This document shows positions 25,362 to 33,278 of a stretch of 64,000 bases of DNA, one piece after another. The translations under genes and the position numbers were made by a program. The stretch is from NCBI GenBank assembly GCA_947624215.1, contig CANQJJ010000003.1:1-64000 (forward strand), given 5' to 3'. The first letter of the stretch is position 1. Each line of letters opens with the position of its first letter. This stretch comes from an uncultured Clostridia bacterium (GTDB lineage: Bacteria > Bacillota > Clostridia > Christensenellales > Borkfalkiaceae). The notes beneath the pieces are model-generated. The model was given only the letters and a program-made list of their open reading frames with translations. It had not been told where the DNA came from and ran no database searches.

Positions 25362-27533
25362 TCAGTTGCCGTAGTCGAAGATCTTGTCGAGCAGTTCGGG
25401 CGAGATGTACTTGTTGAACTGCGGGATCGCACCGAACACGCGGCCGAAGAACTCTTGGTTGTCGCCGCCGATGACGTATGTAGGAAGACCGAAGTCACCC
25501 TTCACATGGTTGATGAAGAGGGCATGGAACTCGCTCTTTTCATCCTCGGTGAGCGTCTCGATGAAGGAATCGTAGCCGTTGGCGTATTTGCCCGTCTGCT
25601 CTGCCTGTGCAGGCGCTGCCTGTGCTGCCTGTGCGGGCTGAGCGGGCGCACCCTGCGGTGCGGACTCGTTCTCTTCCGCCATGGCCCTTGCCATCGCGAG
25701 CATCTGGCGCTCGAAAGCGCTGAGCGTGTTCTCCTGGATGGGCTCGGGTTGAGGTGCGGGAGCGGGTGCGGGAGCAGGTGCCGGCTGAGGCTCGGGTTGA
25801 GGTGCAGGTGCGGGAGCGGGCTCGGGCTGAGGCTCGGGTTGAGGTGCAGGTGCAGGCTCGGGCTGAGGCTGAGGCTCGGGTTGAGGCGCGGGCTGGGGCT
25901 CAGGCTGAGGTGCGGGTGCGGGCAATGCCTGCTGCTGCGGTTGCGCTACGATCTGCTGCACGGGCTGGAGATAGGGAACCGGCACGGGCTGAGGATATAC
26001 GGGCGGCATCTGCAGGATCACAACGGGAGGCGTTGCGGGAGCCTGTTGCAACACGATGGGCGCGGGAGCGGGTGCAGGCTGAGGCGCGGGCTGCTGGAAA
26101 GGAGGCATCGGGCGCATCGGGGGCTGCATCCCCATACCCATTCCCATTCCCATCCCCATGGGCATAGGCATCGGGATCGGCATAGGCATCGGCATGGGCA
26201 TCGGTTGAGGTGCGGGTGCGGGCGCGGCCTGCGGCGTAGGAACAGGGAACGGCATCGGCTGCACAACGGGTTGGATCACCGGCTGCTGAGGCTGAGGCGC
26301 GGGCTGGCTGTAAGGCGCATAGGGCTGCGGCGCGGGGTAAGGTTGCGGCTGAGGTGCCGGTTGGTTATAAGGATACGCGGGTGCGGGCGCGGCATCATAA
26401 TTATCCGATGTTGCCGCAGGTGCGGGCGCGTAAGGCGCTTCATACCCGTCGCCGTCACGGTCGATGGAATCCTTGCTGAGCTGGGCGGCTACGTTGCGCG
26501 CATTGCGGTCGCGGCGGCGCTTGCAGATCAGGAGGGAATTGAAGATGCCGAACAGGAAGGCGAGAAGGGAGGCGCCGAGAAGGGCGATGTTGCCGTATAC
26601 CGCAAAGTGTGCGCGATGGAAGAGTGCCCAACGGCCGCCCTCAAGAGGCATCTTCACGATGATGACGACGTTGAAGACGATGACCGCAAGGAGCAGGAGC
26701 GCATAGCGGACTGCATCGAAGGGATAGAAGCGCTTCGCGTTCAAACGGAGCACGCTGAGCACGAGGTTGAATGTAAGCAACCCGATGAGCACCGCCACGG
26801 AAATGCGGATGACCATGTCCCCGATCTTGCCGCCGATGAAGTCATTGGCATAGTTGATGAAGATCGAGTCGCCCTTCGCGCAGAAGATGGCCGCGCATGC
26901 CGCCATCAAAAGCACGCTGAGCACATTGAAGAGGCCCACGAACTTTCTGCGGCAGATGGAGACGACGAGAAGGATGAGGAGGGTAGCGCCGCCCACGATG
27001 AGCGTGGGGAAGTCAAGCGCAAACGTCACCCCGAGCAGTGTAAGCGAGGCAGTATCCGTGTTTGTGCCGTAGAAGAGCACGGTGACGAATACCCAGAGGT
27101 ATGCGAGCGCTACGAGGTAGCCCGAGAGCATGGCGCAATTTCTCGTGGTCTTCCCCTTGCCGATGCAGGCAGCGATGCCGAGCACGAGCGAGAGCACGAC
27201 GGCAAGCGCGAGGAAGAGGACCTGTGCAAGGCCGAGCAGTTCGAGCGCGATGTAGCCGAAGGATTGGCCGGAAAATGCGAGATGACCGCCCGTGAAGAAG
27301 TATTTCAGCATCGAAAAGATGTAGCCGAACAGCGTTCCTTTCACGAGAGTGCCCGCGTTGAGGGCGATCCCACTTTGCGCATACAGGGTTGCTCCGCTGT
27401 GCGCGAGGAGACCGACATAGTTCCCCAAATAGCCGAGGAAGAGGCCGGCAAGCGCAAGCAGGAAGAAGACGATCGCGAGGACGCGATATCTTACCGTGGG
27501 GACCGAGCCCGCCTTGTAAACAGTGTTGCTCAT
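25362..27533 (-). CDS. Membrane protein with very long Pro/Ala/Gln-rich linker and conserved C-terminal domain
   Basis: No named family is recognised. Residues 1 to about 320 hold eight or so membrane segments, in several helix pairs. Residues of about 330-650 are low-complexity: Pro-Ala-Gln-Pro repeats, a Pro-Met tract (PMPMPMPMPIPMPMPMG), Gly-Met repeats and Pro-Glu-Pro-Gln repeats. The last 70 residues form a folded-looking domain (GYDSFIETLTEDEKSEF, KGDFGLPTYVIGGDNQEFF, then YISPELLDKIFDYGN). I associate similar endings with other membrane proteins of related Clostridia. The layout suggests a membrane anchor displaying a small cytosolic domain on a flexible arm. A perfect sigma-A promoter drives it alone. 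Confidence 0.75.
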   Translation of the reverse strand: MSNTVYKAGSVPTVRYRVLAIVFFLLALAGLFLGYLGNYVGLLAHSGATLYAQSGIALNAGTLVKGTLFGYIFSMLKYFFTGGHLAFSGQSFGYIALELLGLAQVLFLALAVVLSLVLGIAACIGKGKTTRNCAMLSGYLVALAYLWVFVTVLFYGTNTDTASLTLLGVTFALDFPTLIVGGATLLILLVVSICRRKFVGLFNVLSVLLMAACAAIFCAKGDSIFINYANDFIGGKIGDMVIRISVAVLIGLLTFNLVLSVLRLNAKRFYPFDAVRYALLLLAVIVFNVVIIVKMPLEGGRWALFHRAHFAVYGNIALLGASLLAFLFGIFNSLLICKRRRDRNARNVAAQLSKDSIDRDGDGYEAPYAPAPAATSDNYDAAPAPAYPYNQPAPQPQPYPAPQPYAPYSQPAPQPQQPVIQPVVQPMPFPVPTPQAAPAPAPQPMPMPMPMPIPMPMPMGMGMGMGMGMQPPMRPMPPFQQPAPQPAPAPAPIVLQQAPATPPVVILQMPPVYPQPVPVPYLQPVQQIVAQPQQQALPAPAPQPEPQPAPQPEPQPQPEPAPAPQPEPQPEPAPAPAPQPEPQPAPAPAPAPAPQPEPIQENTLSAFERQMLAMARAMAEENESAPQGAPAQPAQAAQAAPAQAEQTGKYANGYDSFIETLTEDEKSEFHALFINHVKGDFGLPTYVIGGDNQEFFGRVFGAIPQFNKYISPELLDKIFDYGN

Positions 27534-27574
27534 AAATAACCTCCGTTTTCGTTGAAAACCATAGTACGTTGATT

Positions 27575-27603
27575 ATTATATCATGAAAAAAAGGCCGTGT
27601 CAA
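27575..27603 (-). promoter_or_regulatory. Promoter of the proline-rich membrane protein gene
   Basis: Minus strand: TTGACA (27603-27598), 17 bases, TATAAT (27580-27575). A perfect consensus, implying high expression. GGAGG lies eight to ten bases before the start. Confidence 0.9.
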
Positions 27604-27697
27604 TAACTCATAATTAAAAAAATACAAAATCTTTCCCTTTTTTTAATGGAAATTGCAGGAAGAGGGGGGATCGTGCAAAAGAATGGACAAAACGCGC

Positions 27698-27726
27698 TTG
27701 CTTTTTTGCGGGCGGCGTGGTATACT
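27698..27726 (+). promoter_or_regulatory. Promoter of the CdaR-like gene
   Basis: TTGCTT (27698-27703), 17 bases, TATACT (27721-27726). It places the start of the next gene at 27766, not at an upstream in-frame ATG. Confidence 0.75.
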
Positions 27727-27765
27727 TCTATGCGTAGCCCCTCCACGGGGCGACGGGGGAATACC

Positions 27766-28722
27766 ATGGAAACACATGCACAGCTGAATGCGCTCTTGCA
27801 GGACATCCGCGAGAAGACGGGCGTAGAGATCTACCTCACGCCGCGGGGCGGGGAGGAAACGGCCTTTTTCCTCCGCGAAGGCGACCGTGCCGTCGAGGCC
27901 TATGTGGCGGGCGCGGGGGAGGAGGCCGAGCGCAGTGCAAAGCTGGCGGCCTATCTCGTCTCCGTGTGCAGCAAAGAGCCCTATGCAGACAGGCGGGATG
28001 AGCTCAAAAGCGTGCTCCTCGGCGACGGCGGGCATTGGCGTGCCTTCCGCTTCATGGAGAAATACGGTCTCACCGACGGGCCCTGCTTTGCCGCGGAAGT
28101 CGTCCCCGACCGCTTGGCCGCGGAGTCGATCGAACACATCCGGATGCTCCTCGAAGAGGGGAGAGAGCAGGCCGTCTTCACGGACACGGGGTGCATCGGC
28201 GTCGTGAAATTCACCGAAGAGGACCAGACGGCCTTCGAATTCGGCACCTTCCTCGCCCAATCGCTCTATGAAGAGCTCGGCGTGAAGGCGAGCGTGGGCA
28301 CGGGATGCGAGGTGAAGTCTTTCCGCGAGATCGCCTTCTCCTATTCGCAGGCCGCGGCAGCCGTGCGCATGAGTTCGCTCTTTGGCGGGGAAGGCGAGGT
28401 GCATTCCTACCGCGAATACCTGCTCGTGCGCCTCCTCGAAGACATGCCCCGCGTCCGCATCGAGGACTATCTTGAACAGTTCCACGTCGAGGGGGCGGCG
28501 GAGATCTTCGAAGACGAAGAGATGACGGCGACGGCCGAGGAGTTCTTGGAGAGCAGCCTGAACATCTCCGAGACCAGCCGTAACCTCTTTTTGCACCGCA
28601 ATACCCTCTCTTACCGTCTCGACAAGATCGAGCGCGCGACGGGGCTGAACATCAGAAAGTTTTCCGACGCGGTCACCTTCCGCGTCATCACGATCCTCTA
28701 TAAATTGCTCGAAAAGGCGTGA
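27766..28722 (+). CDS. CdaR/PucR-type helix-turn-helix regulator
   Basis: The 318-residue protein ends with a PucR/CdaR C-terminal helix-turn-helix (about 262-315; FLESSLNISETSRNLFLHRN, then TLSYRLDKIERATGLNIR). The upstream region is a GGDEF-like or regulator domain of the kind found in CdaR-family proteins, with no recognisable ligand motif. ATG at 27766 follows GGGGGA. Targets are unknown; the adjacent S41 protease could be one, since only about 108 bp separates the genes. Confidence 0.75.
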   Translation: METHAQLNALLQDIREKTGVEIYLTPRGGEETAFFLREGDRAVEAYVAGAGEEAERSAKLAAYLVSVCSKEPYADRRDELKSVLLGDGGHWRAFRFMEKYGLTDGPCFAAEVVPDRLAAESIEHIRMLLEEGREQAVFTDTGCIGVVKFTEEDQTAFEFGTFLAQSLYEELGVKASVGTGCEVKSFREIAFSYSQAAAAVRMSSLFGGEGEVHSYREYLLVRLLEDMPRVRIEDYLEQFHVEGAAEIFEDEEMTATAEEFLESSLNISETSRNLFLHRNTLSYRLDKIERATGLNIRKFSDAVTFRVITILYKLLEKA

Positions 28723-28725
28723 ATT

Positions 28726-28782
28726 GAGGCGAAAACTGCTCAAAATGGCGCAGTCTGAGGCGAAAACTGCTCAAAATGGCGC
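28726..28782 (+). repeat. Direct repeat of 26 bp, two copies
   Basis: GAGGCGAAAACTGCTCAAAA plus TGGCGC occurs at 28726-28751 and again at 28757-28782 (period 31), between the CdaR-like and protease genes. Each copy could be a protein-binding site; the sequence is not seen elsewhere in the window. Confidence 0.7.
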
Positions 28783-28830
28783 GACTGCTGCGGTGTAAGC
28801 CCGCCCCGCGGACGCGCCGAAGGAAGGCAT

Positions 28831-30117
28831 ATGGACAGACAAAAACAGGAGGGGACGGAGTTCCCCGCAAAGAAAAGCGCTTCGAAGAGGGTGCTTGCGG
28901 CCGCCTGCTGCGTGCTCGCGGCCCTTCTCTTTTTCTCGCTCGGGTGGTTCGGGCACCTGCTCTCCATCGGCCAAAATGCCCGAAGTCTGCTTTGGGCGGT
29001 GCGGACGGCGGAAAACCATTATTATAATGGCGTCACGGAGGAGGAGCTCTACGGCGCCTTCTTCGACGACTTCGCCCTCGATCCCTATTCGGAATACTAC
29101 ACCCGCGAGGAGTATGCCGCGCTCTATAAGCAGCATGAGGGCAACCGCGCCGACTTCGGCTTGCAGTTCCGTGCCGATGGGGAGGAACTTCTCATCGTGC
29201 GCACGGTGGGCGGTTCCCCCGCGGAGCGTGCGGGCATCCTCGGCGGCATGTATATCCTCGGCTACGGAAAGAGCGAGGAGACATTGCAGACGGGTACCAT
29301 GTCCGCGTTCCGTGCCTTTGTAACGGGGACAGACGAGCTCGTGCTCCGCTGCGGGTTCGAGCGGGACGGGAGCGACGCCAAGCTCTATCCCATCGCGCGG
29401 GTGAACTACCGCACCTCCTCCGTGCTCTACCGCGACGGCGAGGGGGCTCTCCGCTTTGCCGGGGAGGGAACGCCCGCCCTCGGTGCGCTCGAAGGGCTGC
29501 CTTCCGACACGGCATATCTCCGCCTCGACGAGTTCTACGGCACGGCCGTGTCCGAGACGGAGGCGGCGCTCACCGCCATGAAGGAGCGCGGCAAGAAAGA
29601 TCTCATCCTCGATCTGAGGGGCAACGGCGGCGGGTATCTCTCGGTATTCCAGGGCATCGCGGCCCTGCTCCTGCGCGGCGCAGAGGAGAGTGCTCCCGTC
29701 GTGGCGGTCTCGCGCGATAAAAACGGGAGTGAGAAGAAGTGGCGGGCGCCCGCGAACAGGTTCGGCGAATTTTTCGGGGAGGACGCCAAAGTCTACATCC
29801 TCGCCGACGAGAACACGGCCTCGGCCTCGGAGTGCCTCATCGGGGCGCTCATCTCCTACGGTACCCTGCCCTACGGCAACATCTTCCTCCGCGCGGAGAC
29901 GGGGGCCACCTACGGCAAGGGTATCATGCAGTCTTCCTTCACGGACATGGCGGGCAACGTTCTCAAACTCACCGACGCGCAGATGTTCTGGCCGAACGGG
30001 AAGACCATCCACGGCGTGGGCGTGACGACGGAGGACGGAGCGGTCGCCATCGACGCACCCGCCACCGCGGGGAAAGAGGACGTCTTTTTGAGCGCCGTGC
30101 TCGCCCTGATCCGTTGA
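28831..30117 (+). CDS. Membrane-anchored S41 family C-terminal processing peptidase
   Basis: The 428-residue protein has one N-terminal membrane anchor (about 22-46) and an external S41 protease: a PDZ-like part (GLQFRADGEELLIVRTVGGSPAERAGI), ILDLRGNGGGYLS, the nucleophile loop ADENTASASECLIGAL and the catalytic-Lys region GATYGKGIMQS. Relatives (CtpA/CtpB) cut regulators and cell-wall enzymes; CtpB activates sigma-K during sporulation, so a sporulation role is possible given the neighbours. AAGGAAGG ribosome binding site. A copy of the recurrent word lies in the coding sequence at 29293-29308. Confidence 0.9.
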   Translation: MDRQKQEGTEFPAKKSASKRVLAAACCVLAALLFFSLGWFGHLLSIGQNARSLLWAVRTAENHYYNGVTEEELYGAFFDDFALDPYSEYYTREEYAALYKQHEGNRADFGLQFRADGEELLIVRTVGGSPAERAGILGGMYILGYGKSEETLQTGTMSAFRAFVTGTDELVLRCGFERDGSDAKLYPIARVNYRTSSVLYRDGEGALRFAGEGTPALGALEGLPSDTAYLRLDEFYGTAVSETEAALTAMKERGKKDLILDLRGNGGGYLSVFQGIAALLLRGAEESAPVVAVSRDKNGSEKKWRAPANRFGEFFGEDAKVYILADENTASASECLIGALISYGTLPYGNIFLRAETGATYGKGIMQSSFTDMAGNVLKLTDAQMFWPNGKTIHGVGVTTEDGAVAIDAPATAGKEDVFLSAVLALIR

Positions 30118-30160
30118 AGCACCCGCAAGGCCTCATGCGGCGAGGGGCGCGTTTCCAAGA

Positions 30161-30454
30161 CTACGCTTGGTGAAGGCTGCCGAGATAGCGCCTGAGAACA
30201 TCGATATCCACATCCTGCACAGTGCCGGTCTCCCCGCGGGGCCGGTCTTTTTCGTCTTCCCGCATGGAGCTGCCCGCAGGCTCTCCGGGAGTTTCCGAGG
30301 GCCTGTCATCGGACATGGGTGCCACGTTTTGCGTCAGTGCTTGGATGAGCGCGCGGTTTTCACGGTAGAGATCCAAGAGATTTTTCAGGCGCGAGCGCAT
30401 CTCTTCGTCGCCGCCCGCATAGATGAGTAGAAATAACAGAACGAGAGTCTCCAT
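30161..30454 (-). CDS. Small sporulation-type protein, unknown function
   Basis: The 97-residue protein begins with a short hydrophobic segment (METLVLLFLLIYAGG) followed by a charged helix and a Pro/Ser/Asp-rich disordered tail ending DIDVLRRYLGSLHQA. No family is recognised. It diverges from the 30518 gene, and the space between them carries overlapping sigma-K-like promoters on both strands. No ribosome binding site is visible, and the ATG lies six bases from the -10 box, so the mRNA may be leaderless. A word copy (ACCCATGTCCGATG) is in the coding sequence at 30308-30321. Confidence 0.6.
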   Translation of the reverse strand: METLVLLFLLIYAGGDEEMRSRLKNLLDLYRENRALIQALTQNVAPMSDDRPSETPGEPAGSSMREDEKDRPRGETGTVQDVDIDVLRRYLGSLHQA

Positions 30455-30460
30455 GTCTCA

Positions 30461-30502
30461 ATCGTATGCCGCAAACAAAAAAACGGTGTTCGTGCATAGG
30501 AT
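30461..30502. promoter_or_regulatory. Overlapping divergent sigma-K-like promoters
   Basis: Plus strand: ACAA (30475-30478), 16 bases, CATAGGAT (30495-30502). Minus strand: CACC (30488-30485), 16 bases, CATACGAT (30468-30461). Both fit mACm-N16-CATAnnnT and they interleave, so the two genes are probably expressed together in the mother cell. Confidence 0.6.
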
Positions 30503-30517
30503 GAAAGAGAGGTGACT

Positions 30518-30832
30518 ATGGACGATTTTGCAAACTTCACACCCAAGAACACACCCAAGAACACGCCCAAGGAAAGAGAGGCGCCCGCGGATCCGCCCGA
30601 AAAGGATGACGCCGCGTGGCTGAAAGAGGCAGACGCGCTTCTCAAAGAGTACAGCGGCCGCAGCGAGGAGGACATTCTGAAAGCCATCTATGCGCGCGCC
30701 GTGCAGGGCAAGCGGGAGGGCACCCTCACCAACGGGCAGATCGACGCCTTCTATGCCCAGATCTCCCCCATGCTCGACGGGTTCAAGCGCAGGAAGCTGA
30801 AAAAACTCGCCGAGGAGCTCAAACGCATGTAA
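30518..30832 (+). CDS. Small charged protein under sigma-K-like control
   Basis: The 104-residue protein starts with repeated TPKN units (FTPKNTPKNTPKE), then an acidic/Pro-rich linker and two amphipathic helices ending in KRRKLKKLAEELKRM. No family is recognised. The ATG at 30518 is preferred over a GTG two codons earlier because AGAGAGG then stands at normal spacing. It is probably a spore-associated protein, because of its promoter and its divergent partner. Confidence 0.6.
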   Translation: MDDFANFTPKNTPKNTPKEREAPADPPEKDDAAWLKEADALLKEYSGRSEEDILKAIYARAVQGKREGTLTNGQIDAFYAQISPMLDGFKRRKLKKLAEELKRM

Positions 30833-30925
30833 GCGTCATTCTGAGCCAGCAGAGTACGAATGAGAGCGAACTGCCCATCCGCGAAGAATCTTATTACGAC
30901 CAAGTGTTGTGTGAACGAATTAGGC
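30833..30925. repeat. Single ATTCT/AGAAT repeat unit
   Basis: A unit of the type GCGTCATTCTGAGCC ... GCGAAGAATCTT (about 30833-30900) fills the gap between two convergent genes, adjoining the desulfurase stop codon. It may double as a transcription barrier. Confidence 0.7.
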
Positions 30926-30934
30926 ATTTGTGCT

Positions 30935-32047
30935 CTACAGCCGCGCAAGGGCGCCGAGCAGAGCCCTTACCTCCCGCATCCCCTGAAAGGCCGAAAAGGA
31001 GGCACGCACGAGCCCCGCGGGAAAGGTCCCGAGCGCGCGGTGGGCAAGGGGAGCACAGTGCAGACCGCCGCGGACGGCGATGTCGAAGCGCTCCGAGAGC
31101 ATGGTCGCGACCTCCTCCGAATCGTATTTTTCGTGGCGGAAGGCGGCGATCCCGCAGGGGTTGGGCTTGGAGTAGGCGACGCACCCTGCCGCGGGCAGTC
31201 CTTCGTGCAGGGCGGCCGTTAAAGACAGGAGATGTTCTGCGTCCCCCTCGCGGCGCGCCTTCACGAGCAGGGCCCCCTCGAACAGCGAGCAGATGGCGGG
31301 ATAGGAGAGCGTCCCCGCCTCGAGACGGTCGGGATAGAAGGCGGGCATGTCGGCATTGAAACTCTCGCTGCCCGTGCCCCCGAAGAGGATGGGAGAGGGC
31401 TCGAAGCGGTCGGAAAAGAGCAGTGCCGCCGCGCCCTGTATGGCGTGCAGTCCCTTGTGCCCCGCGAGCGCCAACGCGTCGACGCCCCATTCCCGCATGC
31501 GGACGGGCAGATGCCCCGCGCCCTGTGCCCCGTCGGCGAGCAGGAGAACTTTTTCGGGAAGTTTTGCGCGGATCGCCTTGATGTCGGGTGCGTAGCCCGT
31601 GACGTTGGAGGCCGTGGTGATACAGACGAGCTTGGTCTTCTCCGTCACAAAGGAGGCCACCATGTCCGCGTTCAGCCCTCCGTTTTCATCGAGCGGCACG
31701 ACGTCGTAGCACACTCCGCGCGTCTTTTTGAGGTGCTCCAAGGGGCGGAGGACGGAGTTGTGTTCGAGGGCCGTGCACACGGCGTGGTCGCCCTCATCGA
31801 GGATGCCGAGGATGGCATAGTTGAGCGCTTCGGTGCAGCTCCTCGTGAAGACGACCCGCTCGTAGCCGTAGCCGTCGAAGAGCTCCGAGAGCAGGTTGCG
31901 GCAGGCGAGGACGTGTTCGCTTTGGGCGAGGGAGAGGCGGTGGCCGCTCCGCCCGGGGTTGGCGCATTGCTTCATGGAGGCGAGCACGGCGCTCTGTACG
32001 GCCGCGGGCTTGGTGCCGCCCGTCGCGGCATTGTCGAGATAGATCAT
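30935..32047 (-). CDS. Cysteine desulfurase-like class V aminotransferase
   Basis: The 370-residue PLP enzyme starts MIYLDNAAT and has the cofactor lysine in ALAGHKGLHAIQG, a PLP-contact region LLADGAQGAGH, and the active-site cysteine in RGGLHCAPLAHRALGT. Such proteins take sulfur from cysteine (or selenium from selenocysteine) for cofactors and tRNA. It is divergent from a DUF3343 gene; the two often go together and DUF3343 is proposed to be a sulfur or selenium carrier. It has GGGAG upstream of the ATG. The recurrent word is embedded at 31656-31671 and encodes LNADMVAS. Confidence 0.88.
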   Translation of the reverse strand: MIYLDNAATGGTKPAAVQSAVLASMKQCANPGRSGHRLSLAQSEHVLACRNLLSELFDGYGYERVVFTRSCTEALNYAILGILDEGDHAVCTALEHNSVLRPLEHLKKTRGVCYDVVPLDENGGLNADMVASFVTEKTKLVCITTASNVTGYAPDIKAIRAKLPEKVLLLADGAQGAGHLPVRMREWGVDALALAGHKGLHAIQGAAALLFSDRFEPSPILFGGTGSESFNADMPAFYPDRLEAGTLSYPAICSLFEGALLVKARREGDAEHLLSLTAALHEGLPAAGCVAYSKPNPCGIAAFRHEKYDSEEVATMLSERFDIAVRGGLHCAPLAHRALGTFPAGLVRASFSAFQGMREVRALLGALARL

Positions 32048-32101
32048 GGTTTTATTCTCCCGAAGGTTTTTCGGTATAATATACGAAGGCAGGTCAAAAA
32101 T

Positions 32102-32332
32102 ATGACGGTACTCGCGGTATTTCGTTCACGCGCGCAATCGCTCGACTTCCTCTCCGCCCTCAAAGCGGCAGGGGTGCCCGCACAGGCGGTCTCCACCCCC
32201 AAGGAGGCGGGCGTGGGATGCGGCGTGTCGGTAAAATTCGAGGAAAACATGCTCTTCCGCGCCAAGGGCGTGCTCGCAAGGAGGCCCTATTCCTCCTTTG
32301 CGGGATTTTTGCGTGGCGGCGGGTTCCTCTGA
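32102..32332 (+). CDS. DUF3343 putative sulfur/selenium carrier protein
   Basis: This 76-residue protein is the last part of a much longer open frame whose upstream portion is only antisense to the desulfurase gene. It starts at ATG 32102 after a TATAAT box (32075-32080). It shows the DUF3343 pattern: a short N-terminal strand with RSRAQSLDFLSALKAAG, then the core VGCGVSVKFEE with the conserved single Cys, and a helix ending SSFAGFL. Together with the divergent cysteine desulfurase it suggests a dedicated sulfur-transfer pair. Confidence 0.82.
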   Translation: MTVLAVFRSRAQSLDFLSALKAAGVPAQAVSTPKEAGVGCGVSVKFEENMLFRAKGVLARRPYSSFAGFLRGGGFL

Positions 32333-32336
32333 ACGC

Positions 32337-32365
32337 TTGCATTTTGCAGGAAAATGTGCTAAAAT
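32337..32365 (+). promoter_or_regulatory. Promoter of nth, adjoining the start codon
   Basis: TTGCAT (32337-32342), 17 bases, TAAAAT (32360-32365). Only six bases separate it from the ATG at 32372. Confidence 0.75.
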
Positions 32366-32371
32366 CGACAT

Positions 32372-32998
32372 ATGGACAAGACTGCATGTATTCTCGGAGA
32401 ACTCTCCCGCCTCTACCCCGACGCACGCCCCGCGCTCGAGTTCCGCACCCCGTATGAGCTGCTTATCGCCGTCATCCTCTCGGCGCAGTGTACGGACGAG
32501 CGCGTCAACAAGGTGACGGCCGTGCTCTTCGAACACTACAACACCCCCGCGGCCATGGTGACGCTAAGCGGGGAGGAGCTGGAAAAGTATATCTTCTCGT
32601 GCGGGTTCTATCACAACAAGGCCGCGCACATCCTCTCAGCCTCCCGCGACATTTTGGAGAAGTTCGGCGGCGAAGTGCCCTCCACTCTCGAGGAGCTCAG
32701 AACGCTCGCGGGCGTGGGGAGAAAGACGGCCAACGTCGTCTATGCCGTCGCCTTCGGGGGCAACGCCATCGCCGTGGATACGCACGTCTTCCGCGTCTCC
32801 AACCGCCTCGGGATCGCGGAGGGGAAGACGCCCGAAGCCGTCGAGGAAGGGCTCATGCGCGCCATCCCCGAAGACATGTGGTCCAAGGCGCATCACCTGC
32901 TCATCTGGCACGGGAGAAGGGTGTGTAAATCGCAGCGGCCCGCGTGCGAAAGCTGTACGCTGAAAACGTGGTGTAAGTATTATGAAGACAACAAATGA
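32372..32998 (+). CDS. nth: Endonuclease III
   Basis: Base-excision DNA glycosylase/AP lyase acting on oxidised pyrimidines. The 208-residue protein has the helix-hairpin-helix LAGVGRKTANVV with catalytic Lys118, the catalytic Asp136 in VDTHVFRV, and a 4Fe-4S cluster C185-x6-C192-x2-C195-x5-C201. No ribosome binding site precedes the ATG, and the promoter leaves about one base of leader or none, so it is a candidate leaderless mRNA. It is followed after 40 bp by the hairpin at 33039. Confidence 0.95.
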   Translation: MDKTACILGELSRLYPDARPALEFRTPYELLIAVILSAQCTDERVNKVTAVLFEHYNTPAAMVTLSGEELEKYIFSCGFYHNKAAHILSASRDILEKFGGEVPSTLEELRTLAGVGRKTANVVYAVAFGGNAIAVDTHVFRVSNRLGIAEGKTPEAVEEGLMRAIPEDMWSKAHHLLIWHGRRVCKSQRPACESCTLKTWCKYYEDNK

Positions 32999-33038
32999 GG
33001 GCACCGTGTCTGAAAGATAGCCTTCGGAAAGCGTGTAT

Positions 33039-33083
33039 AAAAACCTCCCGCATGGGCCAAAAAACATGCAAGGAGGTTTTTTT
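33039..33083 (+). terminator. Terminator-like hairpin that contains the next gene's ribosome binding site
   Basis: AAAAACCTCC pairs with GGAGGTTTTT and GCATG with CATGC, followed by a run of seven T and then directly the ATG at 33084. It is both a good terminator for nth and a structure that hides the GGAGG of the coat-protein gene. Confidence 0.75.
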
Positions 33084-33278
33084 ATGACGGCTCTCACCGC
33101 AAAAGATCTGGATGTTTTGACGCATGTACTCACGGGAGAGGAAATGGCCTGCAAGAAGGCCCGTATCTATGCAAACACGCTCACGGACGCTTCGCTCGCC
33201 GCCGCGATGAACGAGGTCGCGATGCAGCACGAACAGCGCTTCGAGGCACTCTTCAAATTATTGGGAGGGAAGGGATGA
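33084..33278 (+). CDS. Small CotF-like/ferritin-like helical protein
   Basis: The 64-residue protein is two helices (TAKDLDVLTHVLTGEEMACKK, then LAAAMNEVAMQHEQRFEALFKLL) resembling half of the ferritin-like spore coat proteins found beside CotF in Clostridia. The start at 33084 has GGAGG at correct spacing inside the hairpin described above. It overlaps the following CotF gene by four bases, so the two proteins may be made in equal amounts and act together in the coat. Confidence 0.75.
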   Translation: MTALTAKDLDVLTHVLTGEEMACKKARIYANTLTDASLAAAMNEVAMQHEQRFEALFKLLGGKG

